Origin: Pholis gunnellus
Lineage: Eukaryota > Chordata > Actinopteri > Perciformes > Pholidae
Assembly (NCBI GenBank): GCA_910591455.2
Contig: OU342808.1
Location: 20,691,214-20,755,213, forward strand
Length of the DNA: 64,000 nucleotides
Direction: 5' to 3'
Made by a program: the position numbers and the translations under genes. The notes under the pieces were generated by a model. The model was not told the DNA's origin. It saw only the letters and a list, made by a program, of their open reading frames with translations, and made no database searches. Shown here one piece after another: positions 1-13,228 of this stretch. Each line of letters opens with the position of its first letter. The first letter of the stretch is position 1.

Positions 1-195
1 GTGTGGAGCTGGTTCTGGTGCTGCCAAATGCCACCGGTCAACTCCAACCAGAGCCAATGATGCCCAACACACCACAGAAACTCTGGGGAATAATTAGCCA
101 CAGACACACAATGATCACTGCCAACCAAAGGCCCCAATCTTGGCTGTAAGCCCACTTTAACAGCTGGTCTGTTTGCCTCTTTGTTCCTTTTTTAG

Positions 196-761
196 GTTGT
201 AATCTAAAAATCTTCAACAACCAGGAATTTGCGGCCCTGCTGGCTCAGTCGGTCAACCAGGGCTTTGAGGCTGTTTACCAGCTCACCAGGATGTGCACCA
301 TCCGCATGAGCTTTGTCAAAGGCTGGGGAGCCGAGTACAGGTGAGCACTGCCACCACTTTAGTCAGTTTTTAATCGGTGTATAATTATTTATCTGTCATA
401 GCATATCGCGACATGGAAAATGTATCTGAAACTTTGACATGAGGGATTGATTCTGACTAATATTTTACGAACTCAAACTAAACACAAGAGTTACACGTTA
501 TGGTCTTGGACAGAAGACTTCAGTCAAGTTTAGCTTAGTTAGTAGCATTAAGCATCAAATGTCTTGTGTTGTAAGGAGTGACGGAGGCTGTGTCAGCACA
601 GACGTCAGACATTGAAATGTACATTTTTGGTTTCCAGGCGGCAGACTGTCACAAGCACTCCTTGCTGGATTGAGCTGCATTTGAACGGCCCCCTGCAGTG
701 GCTGGACAAGGTTCTGACCCAGATGGGTTCCCCTTCTGCACGCTGCTCCAGTATGTCCTAA
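196..761 (+). CDS. smad2: Smad2 (C-terminal part), receptor-regulated SMAD, TGF-beta/activin signalling
   Basis: Two coding exons, 196-340 and 638-761 (stop 759-761), joined in frame across a GTGAGC...CCAG intron. They encode the last ~89 residues of an MH2 domain, including CNLKIFNNQEF, the L3-loop segment FVKGWGAEYR and WIELHLNGPLQWLDKVLTQMG. The protein ends in RCSSMS. The SxS motif is the site phosphorylated by type I TGF-beta/activin receptors, which drives trimerisation with Smad4 and nuclear entry. Smad2 and Smad3 are nearly identical here. The terminal SSMS (Smad3 usually ends SSVS) and the adjacent ier3ip1, a neighbour of SMAD2 on human 18q21, favour Smad2. The gene starts left of the window, and bases 1-195 are intron ending in a pyrimidine tract and AG. 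The first exon enters in phase 1. Confidence 0.9.
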
Positions 762-3025
<2,264 letters not shown>

Positions 3026-3793
3026 TTATGTTGTGTGCGTGTCTTGAATGTATTAAGGATATTTGTCACTGAAAACCTAATTGAAGACTGGTAACATGGG
3101 TTTAGTCTGCAGTAACGGGTGAACACTGCTTCTCTAAGCGGGGTGGTTTACGGTATGTTTAACGGTAGCTGACAATATCTACACTTTTTAACAATGAAGG
3201 ATATTTAACTAACTTTACTAAAGGGCTCTACTTAAGTACACATTTGAGATTCTATTTTTCAATTGTATTTTTTACTTAATTCTGCTCGACTTCAGAGGCA
3301 ACTTTCTCACTTTTTACTCCCAATACATATATCTGACAACCAGTTAGTTTGTGGATTTTACATACAAAGAATCTTTCTTTTCTTACAAATAGAACCACTT
3401 AACAGTACGTAAGGTCTTAAAGAAGTTCCACTGCGAACAGACACAATAATCATATTTATTTCAGGTAATGCTAACTGATTAGACAATGGGAACTGTGCTT
3501 TCAAACATTTTGAATGCAGGATTTAGAATATGTTCACATTGTGTTATTACTATTGTAGTAAAGGTTGTACATCCCACCACTGATACGTTTAAAGTGTATT
3601 ATATTTATTGTAAACTGGATTTACTGTACATAGTAATATTTTTAAGTACTTTTACTCTACTTGAGTAGACTTGTGCGTTATCTGACAAGCGCAAGCTGTC
3701 ATTCGGTTTGACCTTCCTCAGCTACCGTAGGCTACGTCAGAGGTAAATACTGTCTGCTAGCCCACCACTAGCTAGCTTAGCTGTGAAGACAAC

Positions 3794-4426
3794 ATGGCTT
3801 TTACTTTGTACTCTCTCATTCAAGCAGCAATCCTGTGCGTCAATGCTGTCGCTGTGTTGCACGAAGAAAGATTTCTTAGTAAAAGTAAGTGGATGTAGTT
3901 TAAAGTGTGTGTGGGTCCTTATATATCACGTGAAATATAAATTAAGCTAGCTAATGCTAGCTAGCTAGCTAGTAACTTAACAGCTAACTAAAACAGTTGT
4001 AAAAACATAAAACAATTAGGATTTATAGGGGAAGAATGGCGTTATTTAGAGGTACAACCTCTAGTAAATGACAGAGAATGTTTTGTTTTAATAACAAAGC
4101 TGCATGTCTATCCCTATGTGTGTTTTAACCATCTCTAGTTGGCTGGGGAGTAGATCAAAGTGTCGGAGGCTTTGGTGATGAACCAGGTGTCAAAGTGCAG
4201 CTAATGAACCTGGTCCGCTCTGTGAGGACAGTGATGCGAGGTGAGTGTCTCTCTAGCACCATGTGTGGTGTTACACACACAGTTTGTGTAACGGTGAGTG
4301 ACACAGGAGCCCAGTGGGACTCCTCTTGGCTCTCATCGTGTCATCTATTATCTTTATTTTTGCTCCACAGTGCCGTTGATTGCAGTGAATGCAGTCTGCA
4401 TAGTGCTGCTGCTTCTGTTTGGATGA
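3794..4426 (+). CDS. ier3ip1: Immediate early response 3-interacting protein 1, small ER membrane protein
   Basis: Three exons: 3794-3884, 4139-4240 and 4371-4426 (stop TGA 4424-4426). They total 249 nt, or 82 aa, the same length as the human protein. The N-terminus MAFTLYSLIQAAILCVNAVA is a hydrophobic segment. HEERFL follows, then a glycine-rich loop (GWGVDQSVGGFGDEPG), the conserved LMNLVRSVRTVMRVPL and a C-terminal membrane segment ending LLLLFG. All introns are GT-AG and every junction keeps frame. Family knowledge: a Yos1-like ER/Golgi protein involved in ER homeostasis and ER-Golgi trafficking, whose loss in humans causes microcephaly with neonatal diabetes. The gene follows smad2 on the same strand, as expected from human 18q21 synteny. 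Confidence 0.95.
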
Positions 4427-5053
4427 GGAGGAGAGAAGAGGAGACAAACCAGTCTGCTGTCGGGAGAACATCTCCATCACCTCAGGAAACCTTCTGCAGA
4501 AACATTGGATCACTTTGACTCACAACATGTCTCCTGTCAGCCTGAATGCGAATATTATAATTTAATATTTGACATCAATACATGGGATATTTGTCACGGC
4601 CTGTTTTGTACAGCACAGTTTAGAATGGTTAACATCCTTCTTTTGAACATCACAATACAATGCTGAATAGTAAACACTTAATGTGTCTATGATTTAAATA
4701 TCAATATGAGAACATGGAAGCCGACTGTATGTTTGCAAGTTATACACTGAAATCATGTAAATTAATTATTGTATACGTGCTCTGATTGTTGATGCTCGCA
4801 AAGAAAAGATGTTTTTAAAACTCTCACTAAGTGTGTTTACGTCTCTCATTTCCTGAAATAGTCGAATCTGTTGTGTTTGTCCCAGCTCGCGCTCCGTACT
4901 TTTGACAGTGTCGTGGACATTGATGTCCGCTCGTGTTTGTGTTTACTTCTACAGTCCAGACCGATTTACAATTAAATTAAATACATTAGTGAATTAAAAT
5001 GTAGTGATGTGTTATTAAAACCACGGCGTTGTATTGTAATTATTTGAGTAATA

Positions 5054-6757
5054 ATGGGTAATGCGCAGAGTTCCATTGTTGCGTCGCTCTCTGTATCTTG
5101 TGTGTATTTAGTTTATGTTCACATTTACTGCTCTTATAAGTTGTTGAAAACAAATGTACTGAACGAGAGACTCCCAAGTTTTGTGTACCTTTACATCAAA
5201 TACGTGACTAAAGCTCTGACTCGGAGGACAGGCTGCTTGCACACAGCAACTACAAGTAAGCGTGAAGTTGTTTACACGGTCCTCAACTGCAGGTAAGCAC
5301 GGTCCACTTCCGCTGAAGCTTTTAACGAGACTAAACTGTCTGAGAATAACAGACTGCTGGTCATTCACAGTTTGAGTCAGCGTATTTGTCTTTAAAAGGC
5401 TGGAGACTCCCTTGTTGAGGAAGTTCTGCGATGCTGCGGGCTATGGTTGGGATTATCCAGACACAGAATATAGAGACATCCCAGTGTGCTTCCCAGAGAT
5501 TCTCTGTCGCAGACTGCTGCTTATGGTGCTCACTGATGAAAACTTCAGACTCAGCCCAGCAGGTAAGACTTAACACACATTCAGCAGGTCTCTTTAAACA
5601 TGATTAAAGCTGATCTTTTTTTTAAGCTGTCTAATACACTAGAACACACATGTTAAATACATTTGCATAATTCCCACTGCCCTAATTTCAACGATTTAAT
5701 GAATGCTTATAATAAAATGTTTGAAAAATGGTGATACAAGGGTTATTGTGAATTTCTTTTGCAGGTCTGTTTCGTGTGCGTCAGAGTTTGAAAACCCTCC
5801 AGCCAGTTGATGAACTGAAGAAGGGTCCGTTCATGCTGCAGGTCAGAGTTCAGGAGTACCGGCAAATTGATGCAGGGGTGGAGGTCGACATCGGTCTGTC
5901 TGCCACTTCTCGTACCGGATGCCCAGTGTGGGAAAGCGTCCTTACACTGCTGTCCAAAAACGGGCTCCACAAAGCCAGCAACTGCTTACCTAAGAATGCA
6001 CACGAATGTGAGCAATAATCTGGTGGTTTCTGCTTAGATTTCAGCCTTTTCATACAACAAATACCAATTATTGTAGTCTTCTTTTTCGTGGCAGAAGCAA
6101 AGTCTATCTCTTCTGTTTCTGGTCATATGTCTTTTGACAGGCCAACCAGATGAACCAGCTCCAGAACATGTGAAGCAGATAGAGGTCAGCGTTCCCAGGA
6201 CTACCGGACTGCAGTGTGTTTGGTACTTCTCTGACTGCTCACCCTATCGGCTCCTCTCTCTATCGGCCAGGCTCTTTGGCTCCAGATCGCAGACCGCACC
6301 AAGTCTCTGGATGCTGTCTGTGTGCCTGGCTGAAATAGAAAAGCACAAAGGTAAAAGATTTCATGACAAGAACAAACTTACTGACAGGTTAGGTTGATGA
6401 AACATTGTAGTAGTTATTTTTGCTATTAAATATTTAAAAAAAGGAAACAGACCTTTTGTTGTTTCTCTGTTCTTTTCTTTTCTCGCTATAAGGCGAGTCA
6501 ACATGTCTGCTGTGAAAATGTTTTGAGTCATACTGGTCACATCTTCTCATTGCTCTGTTGTGTCATCAGGGGTCGGAGTTATCACTGCTCCCATCAACCT
6601 CACTGCCGAATTTAAGGAGCCTCTTTTGGTACCAGGCAGAGTGAAAATCAAGATTTGGGAGAAAAACGGGGATCAGTCTCCTGCCCAAGACCTCAGCTTC
6701 CTCATGCAGCAACATGGGAGCAACAAATATCACATGACGGGATTGATTTCCAGATGA
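5054..6757 (+). CDS. Double-hotdog MaoC-like protein with a myristoylation-type N-terminus; function unknown
   Basis: Five exons (5054-5292, 5399-5562, 5765-6007, 6141-6350, 6570-6757) join in frame to 347 aa; stop at 6755-6757. The N-terminus MGNAQSS fits an N-myristoylation signal (Gly2, Ser6) and leads into a hydrophobic stretch at about residues 9-30. The rest reads as two hotdog-like halves. The second contains FSDCSPYRLLSLSARLFG (about 245-262), SLWMLSVCLAEIE, and a terminal FKEPLLVPGRVKIKIWE segment. These align with MaoC-type enoyl hydratase/dehydratase motifs (D-x-N-P-I-H, then H-G-M-W). The usual catalytic Asn and His are replaced here by Ser249 and Arg252, and the later AHGM is APSL, so hydratase activity is unlikely. 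AATAAA at 6802-6807 suits its poly(A) site. The MaoC relationship is motif recognition by eye. I do not recognise an established gene name. Confidence 0.85.
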
Positions 6758-6809
6758 TTGACTAATTTATACGGTTAAAATTTGTAGTTTTGTCAATACA
6801 CAATAAATG

Positions 6810-8157
6810 ATTTTCTTTCTGTTTTGTTCTGCTTCAATTTGGATAACCAGGTGTATAATCAATGAAATGCAACAAAGCTGGTCCGGACAATCAGCCAATT
6901 AACAAGTTTATTCTCATGTGATCATAAAATAAGCTTATTTTTTTGAAATAGAGAATAGATAGATTTGATAATATCAAAAAGCTATATGTCGTCCAATAAA
7001 CTAAACTAAAATAAATGCCTAACAACACCTGTGTGTGCCTGCTGCTCGTCAAGAAGTTTGTACCATGTAACTCTCAGTAAAAGCACAACTTTTACATTTC
7101 TGTTTCTGTCTGTTGATGGAATCTGTTAATCAGGGAGCTTTAGATGCATTGGCAGATACATTTTTGAATTTTAGACCAGCTGACCCTTGCTTTGAGTCTT
7201 CATGATAAGCTAAGATAATTGCTTCAGGCTAATGCTCCATATTTACCCTACAGACATGAACAAGAAAGCATATGTATTCCCAAAAATCAATTTAAGTTGG
7301 AATATATCTGATTACATTTATCAGCAGGACGTTGCGCTGCATGTTTCATCGATCTACTGTACATGAGCACTTTGTCAGATGGCATGTCTACCGGTTGACT
7401 ATAGGCTAATGCAGACACCATCCCTACAGGGAAGGAAGACCTTTCAATATTTGATCCCTCTGTTATTCCAGTTTGCAGCTTTCTTGTGTGTGGAGGTCTG
7501 TCCTCCTGTATTATTTATTGGAACACAGTCAGTGAATGTGAAGCCATGCATCCCTGCACCACTGTAACATTTCCTGCTAGCATTCCTTCTTTTTTAATAA
7601 CAATAATTGTCCGATAAGTGAACGTTCATGTTGTGTTCTGTAGATACTGATTGTTTCCAGGTGAAAATATGTGCAGCCATGAATGTTGAACTCGTTGAAC
7701 TTGGGGGTGGGGGGGAAATAAATAGTGTGATTTAAATGGGTAGAGCGTCCCGTGACTGCCTCCCTGCACACACTGTGAGCAGTTGTAGTTTATAAGATGA
7801 GGGGAGGGCGTGTGTGTAGAGTCTCTGTTTATAGACGACCAGACGGAAGATAAATCAGTTTCACCAGCTTTACTACAGATCGGAGGGACACATGCTGGTT
7901 CATCCCACTTCTACCATGTGATTTTCATTACCTGCAACTTGGGGAAGATTTCAACTGTGGAAGGCTTACGGTAAAAGCTTTTTATTAATATTTGAATGCA
8001 AGTGGATTTTGTGAAAATTGAGCTTTCTTTATGTAGGCTTCTGTTTTCCTGTTATATCACTGTAATTGATATATAGCCTACTAATCTAGTTAGTGTATGG
8101 GACACAGATGTTCTGTCCCCCTACAAAAGGAACTTCATTAAATACTTCAACTCGTGG
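6810..8157 (+). other. Spacer and probable promoter/5' UTR of the paralemmin-like gene
   Basis: No coding exon is supported in 6810-7800. At about 7790-7980 a TATA-like stretch (TTTATAGA) is followed by a short leader that carries an upstream ATG with a 9-codon reading frame. The leader ends at a possible donor (ACG|GTAAAAG, near 7970). This is plausible as a non-coding first exon of the next gene. The assignment is inference. Confidence 0.3.
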
Positions 8158-10694
8158 ATGGCAATAATTCAAACTAAGGTGAGTCTTGGGTCTTTGGTTA
8201 ATTCAACATTATTGTCTTATTCCTCCCCGTCAGTATACATTTCCTTTGCCACAGGTAAAGCTGTTGTCAACCTTCTCATAGTCACTGCTGAGACAAAAAG
8301 CTGAGTGTGTTTAGATCAAATCTATTTTTCATCTATTGTTCCTCAGCTACCACCACATGCTGGAGTGGAGTAGACTCTTGCTTGAACATGTACATTGCTG
8401 TTATTATTCATTTATAGAGTCCCAATTCTGTCATGCATATGAGTCAGTGAAGTGTAAGAGGGTCAGACAGCTAAGCTCCGTACAGAGTGGATTGCATTTA
8501 GCATGCAGAGACGTAAAGTGGGAACACTCCTCTTGAAAGAGTCTTGTATTTAATGTAAATATGTCATTTGTCACATGTGTTCCTCTTTAAATAGTATACA
8601 GTAATGTAATGTACAGTTCAAAACAAATTTGAACATTCACTTTTCAGAAACAGTATCTGCTACTGTAGCTTTGGCTGATGGTAGATTTCTACAGTATGAA
8701 CAATTAAAACACCTGCCATTCTGCCAATATATCCACCACTTCGTCTCTTTTGTTTCTGTGTGAAGAGGAGATGGGTGTGTGTGGTTTTTAGAGAGATGAG
8801 ATGACACGAACACACTCCTTCCTTGGTTAGAGCACTTTAGAGGAATTCATCCGTCTCCTTCTTCAAAGAGCTGATCCTCTGGGAATTCAAGTTATTTTTG
8901 CTTCTTTTAAAAGTACCAGCTTCATTTATTTATTCAGAGAGGCCAATACTAAATGACAGCTTGTTCTCTCTTACTGTTGTTCATGAAGTCCGTTGCACTT
9001 GCTATTACCTGCCCCAGTTGCTGTGTTAGGGAAAGATGTGACTAATATTAATGCTGCAACTGCACAATAGTACCATGTATGCTAGGGGTGAGTGACGTCT
9101 GGCTCAGTGTATGTTATTTGTAATGGTGCATTAGCGATGCAAAGGGTGAAACGTTAAAGGAAAACCCAGAATAGATTAGTGAAAAAATACAGGGCTCAAT
9201 AAATAATCATTCAATAATGAGTATGAAGATGATGTAAATGGTGGTACAGCCATAGTCACTTGATCTGAACCCGGTTGAACACTTATTTGACATATTAGTG
9301 CAGCTTGCAAGATCACCACCACCATCATTAAGTATAAATGAGAGAATATCTTTTGGAAAAATGGTGTTCATCCCTCCAGTAGAGTTCCAGTGGAAACAAC
9401 GCCGGGTAGCATTGAAGCTATTCTGGAGGTTCATGATGGCCCAACACTTTACGACCCTTAAGACCCTTTGGCTTTGGTTACACTTGTCTTTTCAATGTGA
9501 CTTTTACGATAAGATGCGCCAGATTGGAACTCAGCTATGTCCACATTTGTGTGTTCACACTTAAATGAGACCTGCGTAGTTGGATAGTGATCGGATGTAT
9601 TCAGCGGTCAAAGGAACACTTCAGCTGGCCCCGTTCAACGCGAAGGAGCAGCGGCTGTACTCTGAACCCCCTCCGGATGTCTGAGCTCCTCACCCTATCT
9701 CTCTCATTCTTTCAGTCACTACCCAAACTCATTTCAGTCACTACCTATACTCATACAACGCCCGTATTGCTGCTGACACTGCACCGCACCTGTCCAGCTC
9801 CCACTCCGTCCAAAAATGTGCCAAAGTAGTTGGTATGTAATTCTTAATCAATCTTAACTGAAGGTCTACTTACTAGCTCTTTCTGCAGCATCATTAATAA
9901 CGCTGGCTAGTAAATAGATCTAGAGTTAAGTTTTTTTCAAACTACTATTTCCAAAGCCAAGTATTCATTTAAAATGTTCTTTTTTGTTTCAGTGCAGCAA
10001 GCAAAAATACATGAAGAAGCAAGGAAAAGGCAACACTGCTGCCAGCATCCCCCTCTCTTCCCCACCAGGGAACAGCGGTGTGCAGGTCTACCATGACTAC
10101 CAGAGTGTGGCTTTTAAGATGTATTCTGGGAACGGTCATGCTATAGAAAATGGCTGTCACACCAGGAGAGACCGGATCACCAGCCGAGATGGTACAGGCA
10201 AGATGTCCTCCATTCCAGACATCATTTCTAACAGCCAGGACCAGAGGTACAGCATGAAAGACGAGAGTGTTCAGAGGAACTCCCCATGGATGATGGATTC
10301 CAGCAGCCAAGCATATTCAGGACCAGAGGACAACTCCACAGACCCACATGAGACCCTGACAGAGACTTCTACTCTGACCTTTGTGGATGTTCACACCCTG
10401 GAGGAATCGACAGAGAACCACAGCCTCCATGGGGTGGGGATGTTTGGGATGAAGGAGTTTGTGCTGATAGACGATGACGATGACGGAGACATGTCGCTAA
10501 GAGAGAAAACAGTGATAGACTTGTCCGTCATGGATGGAAAAGCTGCTGACCTGGTGTGTGGGAGGCTGCTGTCTACCTCCAGTGGCTCCCTGTCAGAGAG
10601 TAAGGACGAATTTGCAGCTCCTGGAGCGCCTCCACCTGAGGAAGTTGAGACGGCACATGAAAAGAAACGCTGCTGTTTCTGCACTGTTTTATGA
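8158..10694 (+). CDS. Paralemmin-2-like protein, short form with C-terminal CaaX box
   Basis: The main exon, 9993-10694, starts after a TTTTGTTTCAG acceptor and encodes 233 aa to a TGA stop. Its C-terminal part matches the paralemmin-2 tail as I recall it: FVLIDDDDDGD, SLREKTVIDLS, DGKAADLVCGR, then a basic KKR and CCFCTVL. The last four residues are a CaaX box. Leu at the end favours geranylgeranylation, and the preceding cysteines are palmitoylation candidates. VQVYHDYQS...SGNGHAIENG resembles the central paralemmin motif. A possible first coding exon is 8158-8178 (MAIIQTK, donor AAG|GTGAGT, phase 0), giving 240 aa. Translation could instead begin at the in-frame ATG at 10011. The N-terminal coiled coil of paralemmins is not visible in 6810-9990. 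An AATAAA lies at 11215-11220. Family role: lipid-anchored membrane and cytoskeletal shaping protein. The main exon is well supported; the start is not. Confidence 0.65.
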
Positions 10695-13228
10695 ACAAGT
10701 AGGTCTCTGCAGGAGTTTGTGTGAAGCTGTTCTAGACGACTCGGTTCTGATCTCTCTGGCTAAACACTACTACATACTGGTTTTATATATGTGTTCCTGT
10801 TGAATTGCACATTTATAGGTATGGTGATATACTATTGCGTAATTTCATTTATTGACTTTTTTGTTTTACTCAATATGTCTGGCATTCATTTTACACAAAG
10901 CCTTTATTCAACATTAACACAAACATATTTGTGTTGGTCTCAAATGTCAGCCACTAATGTTTTTTTTAACACTCCTTATTTAAGTAGCCTAATTATGAAA
11001 TATATGTATGCTGAGACGCATTCACGGATTCACATTGACATAATTGGATAATTTAGGTTAAGATAATCATTTTCAAGTTCAACAAACACATCTCTGAAGT
11101 TAATTATACTGTTTTTATACAAAACAAAAGGCATGTTCCTATAATATTTTATCTGAACGACTTTCAGATTTTGTGATAACTACACCGGTCTAAAAAGATC
11201 AGGTGCTAACAACAAATAAAGATATCTCCAATGACCAAATGTGTCTAGTTGTGTCTCTATTTGCACACTTCGCATGGCCATGTTATGTTGACTAACCACT
11301 GCTGCACTGCAACGAATACACCAACTATAAAAATGCACAATGATCCGTTCATTAGGCCAAGGTGTTATCAAATGAGAGGACCCAGTGATCTTGGCTTGGC
11401 CTGGATCCTGATCTCAAAGATGTGGAGTCTTTGGCATCTAGTAGCACTAGAGCCGCAGAGCCCAAAGGTTACCAAAATACAATACCCACCCCAACAACAG
11501 CCGGTTCACCCTGCTGCCATCTGTCTTACCACCAGACTACCAAGCAGCTTCTTTCCTCAGGGTACGAGACTCCTCATCTCATCCTCTGTACTCAAAACAA
11601 ACATTTTGTTTCATTACGTTTTTTCCTGTGTCGCAAAAAGGGACTAAACTTGCTTACTTACTTTGTGAAACCCTGTGTCGTAGAATGACAATAAATGAAC
11701 CTTGAACTTGATGTAATACAAAGTCCTGCCGATGGTTTCACGCCACTCCACTGAAATGCATTCAACATGTTTGTTAGACCTCAAGGATACATACAAATGT
11801 GTTTTGGTGAGCAACACTGAATGTCAATATAAATTTAGGTTGTTTACATGAAAACTCCACAAGGCACCTGTAAGTAAGTAAGTAAACCCTTCACCAATAT
11901 CTGTGTGAAGCTCGACATCTACTGGTGAAAGCAGGTCTGAACTGTCCATCTTGTCCTCTGTAGAGAGACATCGCTAAACACCAGGCACTATGGTATATTC
12001 TGCACCTGTTGTTCAACAGGTGACTCTGGTTCGAGGCTAGCTTACACTTTCAAGTCATAAATCATGTGTCGCTGAGGAAGTAATGCATTTTAGGCCTGTG
12101 GAATAAAGCCTTAGTTCAGGCAGAATTGATTGGCATCAGCTGTTTCTTTCATGCCTCCCGATCATTGCCTCATTCACAGGTGTGTAGCTACCAGCTATAC
12201 ACTATTGCTCTGCCTCCTTATGTGTTATATCATTGTTGATTGCATAAATATCATGTTCATGTATGTTCCTATTAAGGGGGAATCATTCTTTCAACAAAAA
12301 CACGATGATGCGCGTCCGAGTCTTTTCCATTAAATCTGACTCTCGAACCATTGGCTATAAATGGTCAATCCCCTGATGTAAGTGTTGCTGACTGAACTAG
12401 TTTTGTGCTTTGGGCAGGGGTTAATCAGTCCAGTCCAGCAGGCACTGGTGTGAGGCGGTAGCTTGTTGGTTTGAGTGACAGAGATACCCCACTAAGGACC
12501 ATGCTTGGCTGACAGATAGCAGCTCACCACACTTATCTTCCCCTCCCACAGCACGCCAGCTGACACCCCATCAGCACCTACTACAGACCCCGTGGTAGGA
12601 CGAGGAGGGATGTCGGTTTCATTGACTTCAAAAACCAGTAAATGTTTGAGGATTATATTAAAAAAGGATCAATTCAGTTAGTTTAATAAGGGTTACTTTA
12701 AATATATAGGGCAAAGGGTGAAGGTGTACTATGAAATTCATAAAATGTCATTAAAATTAACTTGTTATTGATGTAGTTTCTAAGTCATCTTAGTTAAAGA
12801 CCCTTAACTAGCCGATAATGCGGTTAATGCGGTTAAAAAATATCTAAACTGACACTTTGTTTTTTAAAAGCGCATCCAACAGGTTCATCGGGCCAAATAT
12901 AGCCGTTATCAGCCACCGCAGCATGAGCGTGCAGTTCACCAAAGTGAGCACTGAGCGTATCAACACATGTGAAGAGTAACCGAATGTGTCAGGGAATGAC
13001 AGATTAAGCCCCCCAAAAAAACCACCAGCTGCCAGAAGACCATTGACAAAAGGAGCTATTTCTCAGAGTGACCTCAGCTCACCCACTCAGTCCTCTCAAT
13101 CCTGGTTATCAAATCCGCTCAGTGTCATCATGGACCACAAGACGGAAGTGAAACACACACAAAAAAGAAGATGGGGAGGTTTAGCGTCTGGTGAAGTGAA
13201 GAGAGCGTCAGGGAGACTCTCAGAGAGG
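10695..13228 (+). other. Paralemmin-like 3' UTR, then gene-free spacer with a LINE fragment
   Basis: The first 540 bases are AT-rich 3' UTR up to AATAAA at 11215-11220. After that come a LINE-like fragment (listed separately), AT-rich spacer, and the region just upstream of susd1. A GTG-initiated frame runs in from about 12986 in phase with the susd1 start, but no better ATG or signal peptide exists there, so I treat it as 5' UTR. Confidence 0.5.
11420..11715 (+). mobile_element. 3' end of a degenerate LINE-type retrotransposon
   Basis: A broken reading frame with the pattern ...RLPSSFFPQGTRLL... resembles the last residues of LINE ORF2 proteins common in fish. It is followed by a short tail ending in GACAATAAATGAACCTTGAACTTG, the kind of 3' terminus seen on teleost LINEs. 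It has stops and no upstream reverse transcriptase, so it is a 5'-truncated dead copy. The family cannot be fixed by eye. Confidence 0.5.

Noticed and set aside
196..761. Assignment of the left-edge gene to smad3
   Set aside because: The MH2 exons fit both, but the C-terminus SSMS and the adjacent ier3ip1 point to smad2.
3945..3975. CTAGCTAG-rich palindromic run in ier3ip1 intron 1
   Set aside because: A short simple-sequence palindrome; no reason to call it a functional site.
12986..13228. N-terminal extension of Susd1 from an in-frame GTG
   Set aside because: GTG is not a usual start in vertebrates, and the downstream ATG at 13229 directly precedes a signal peptide.
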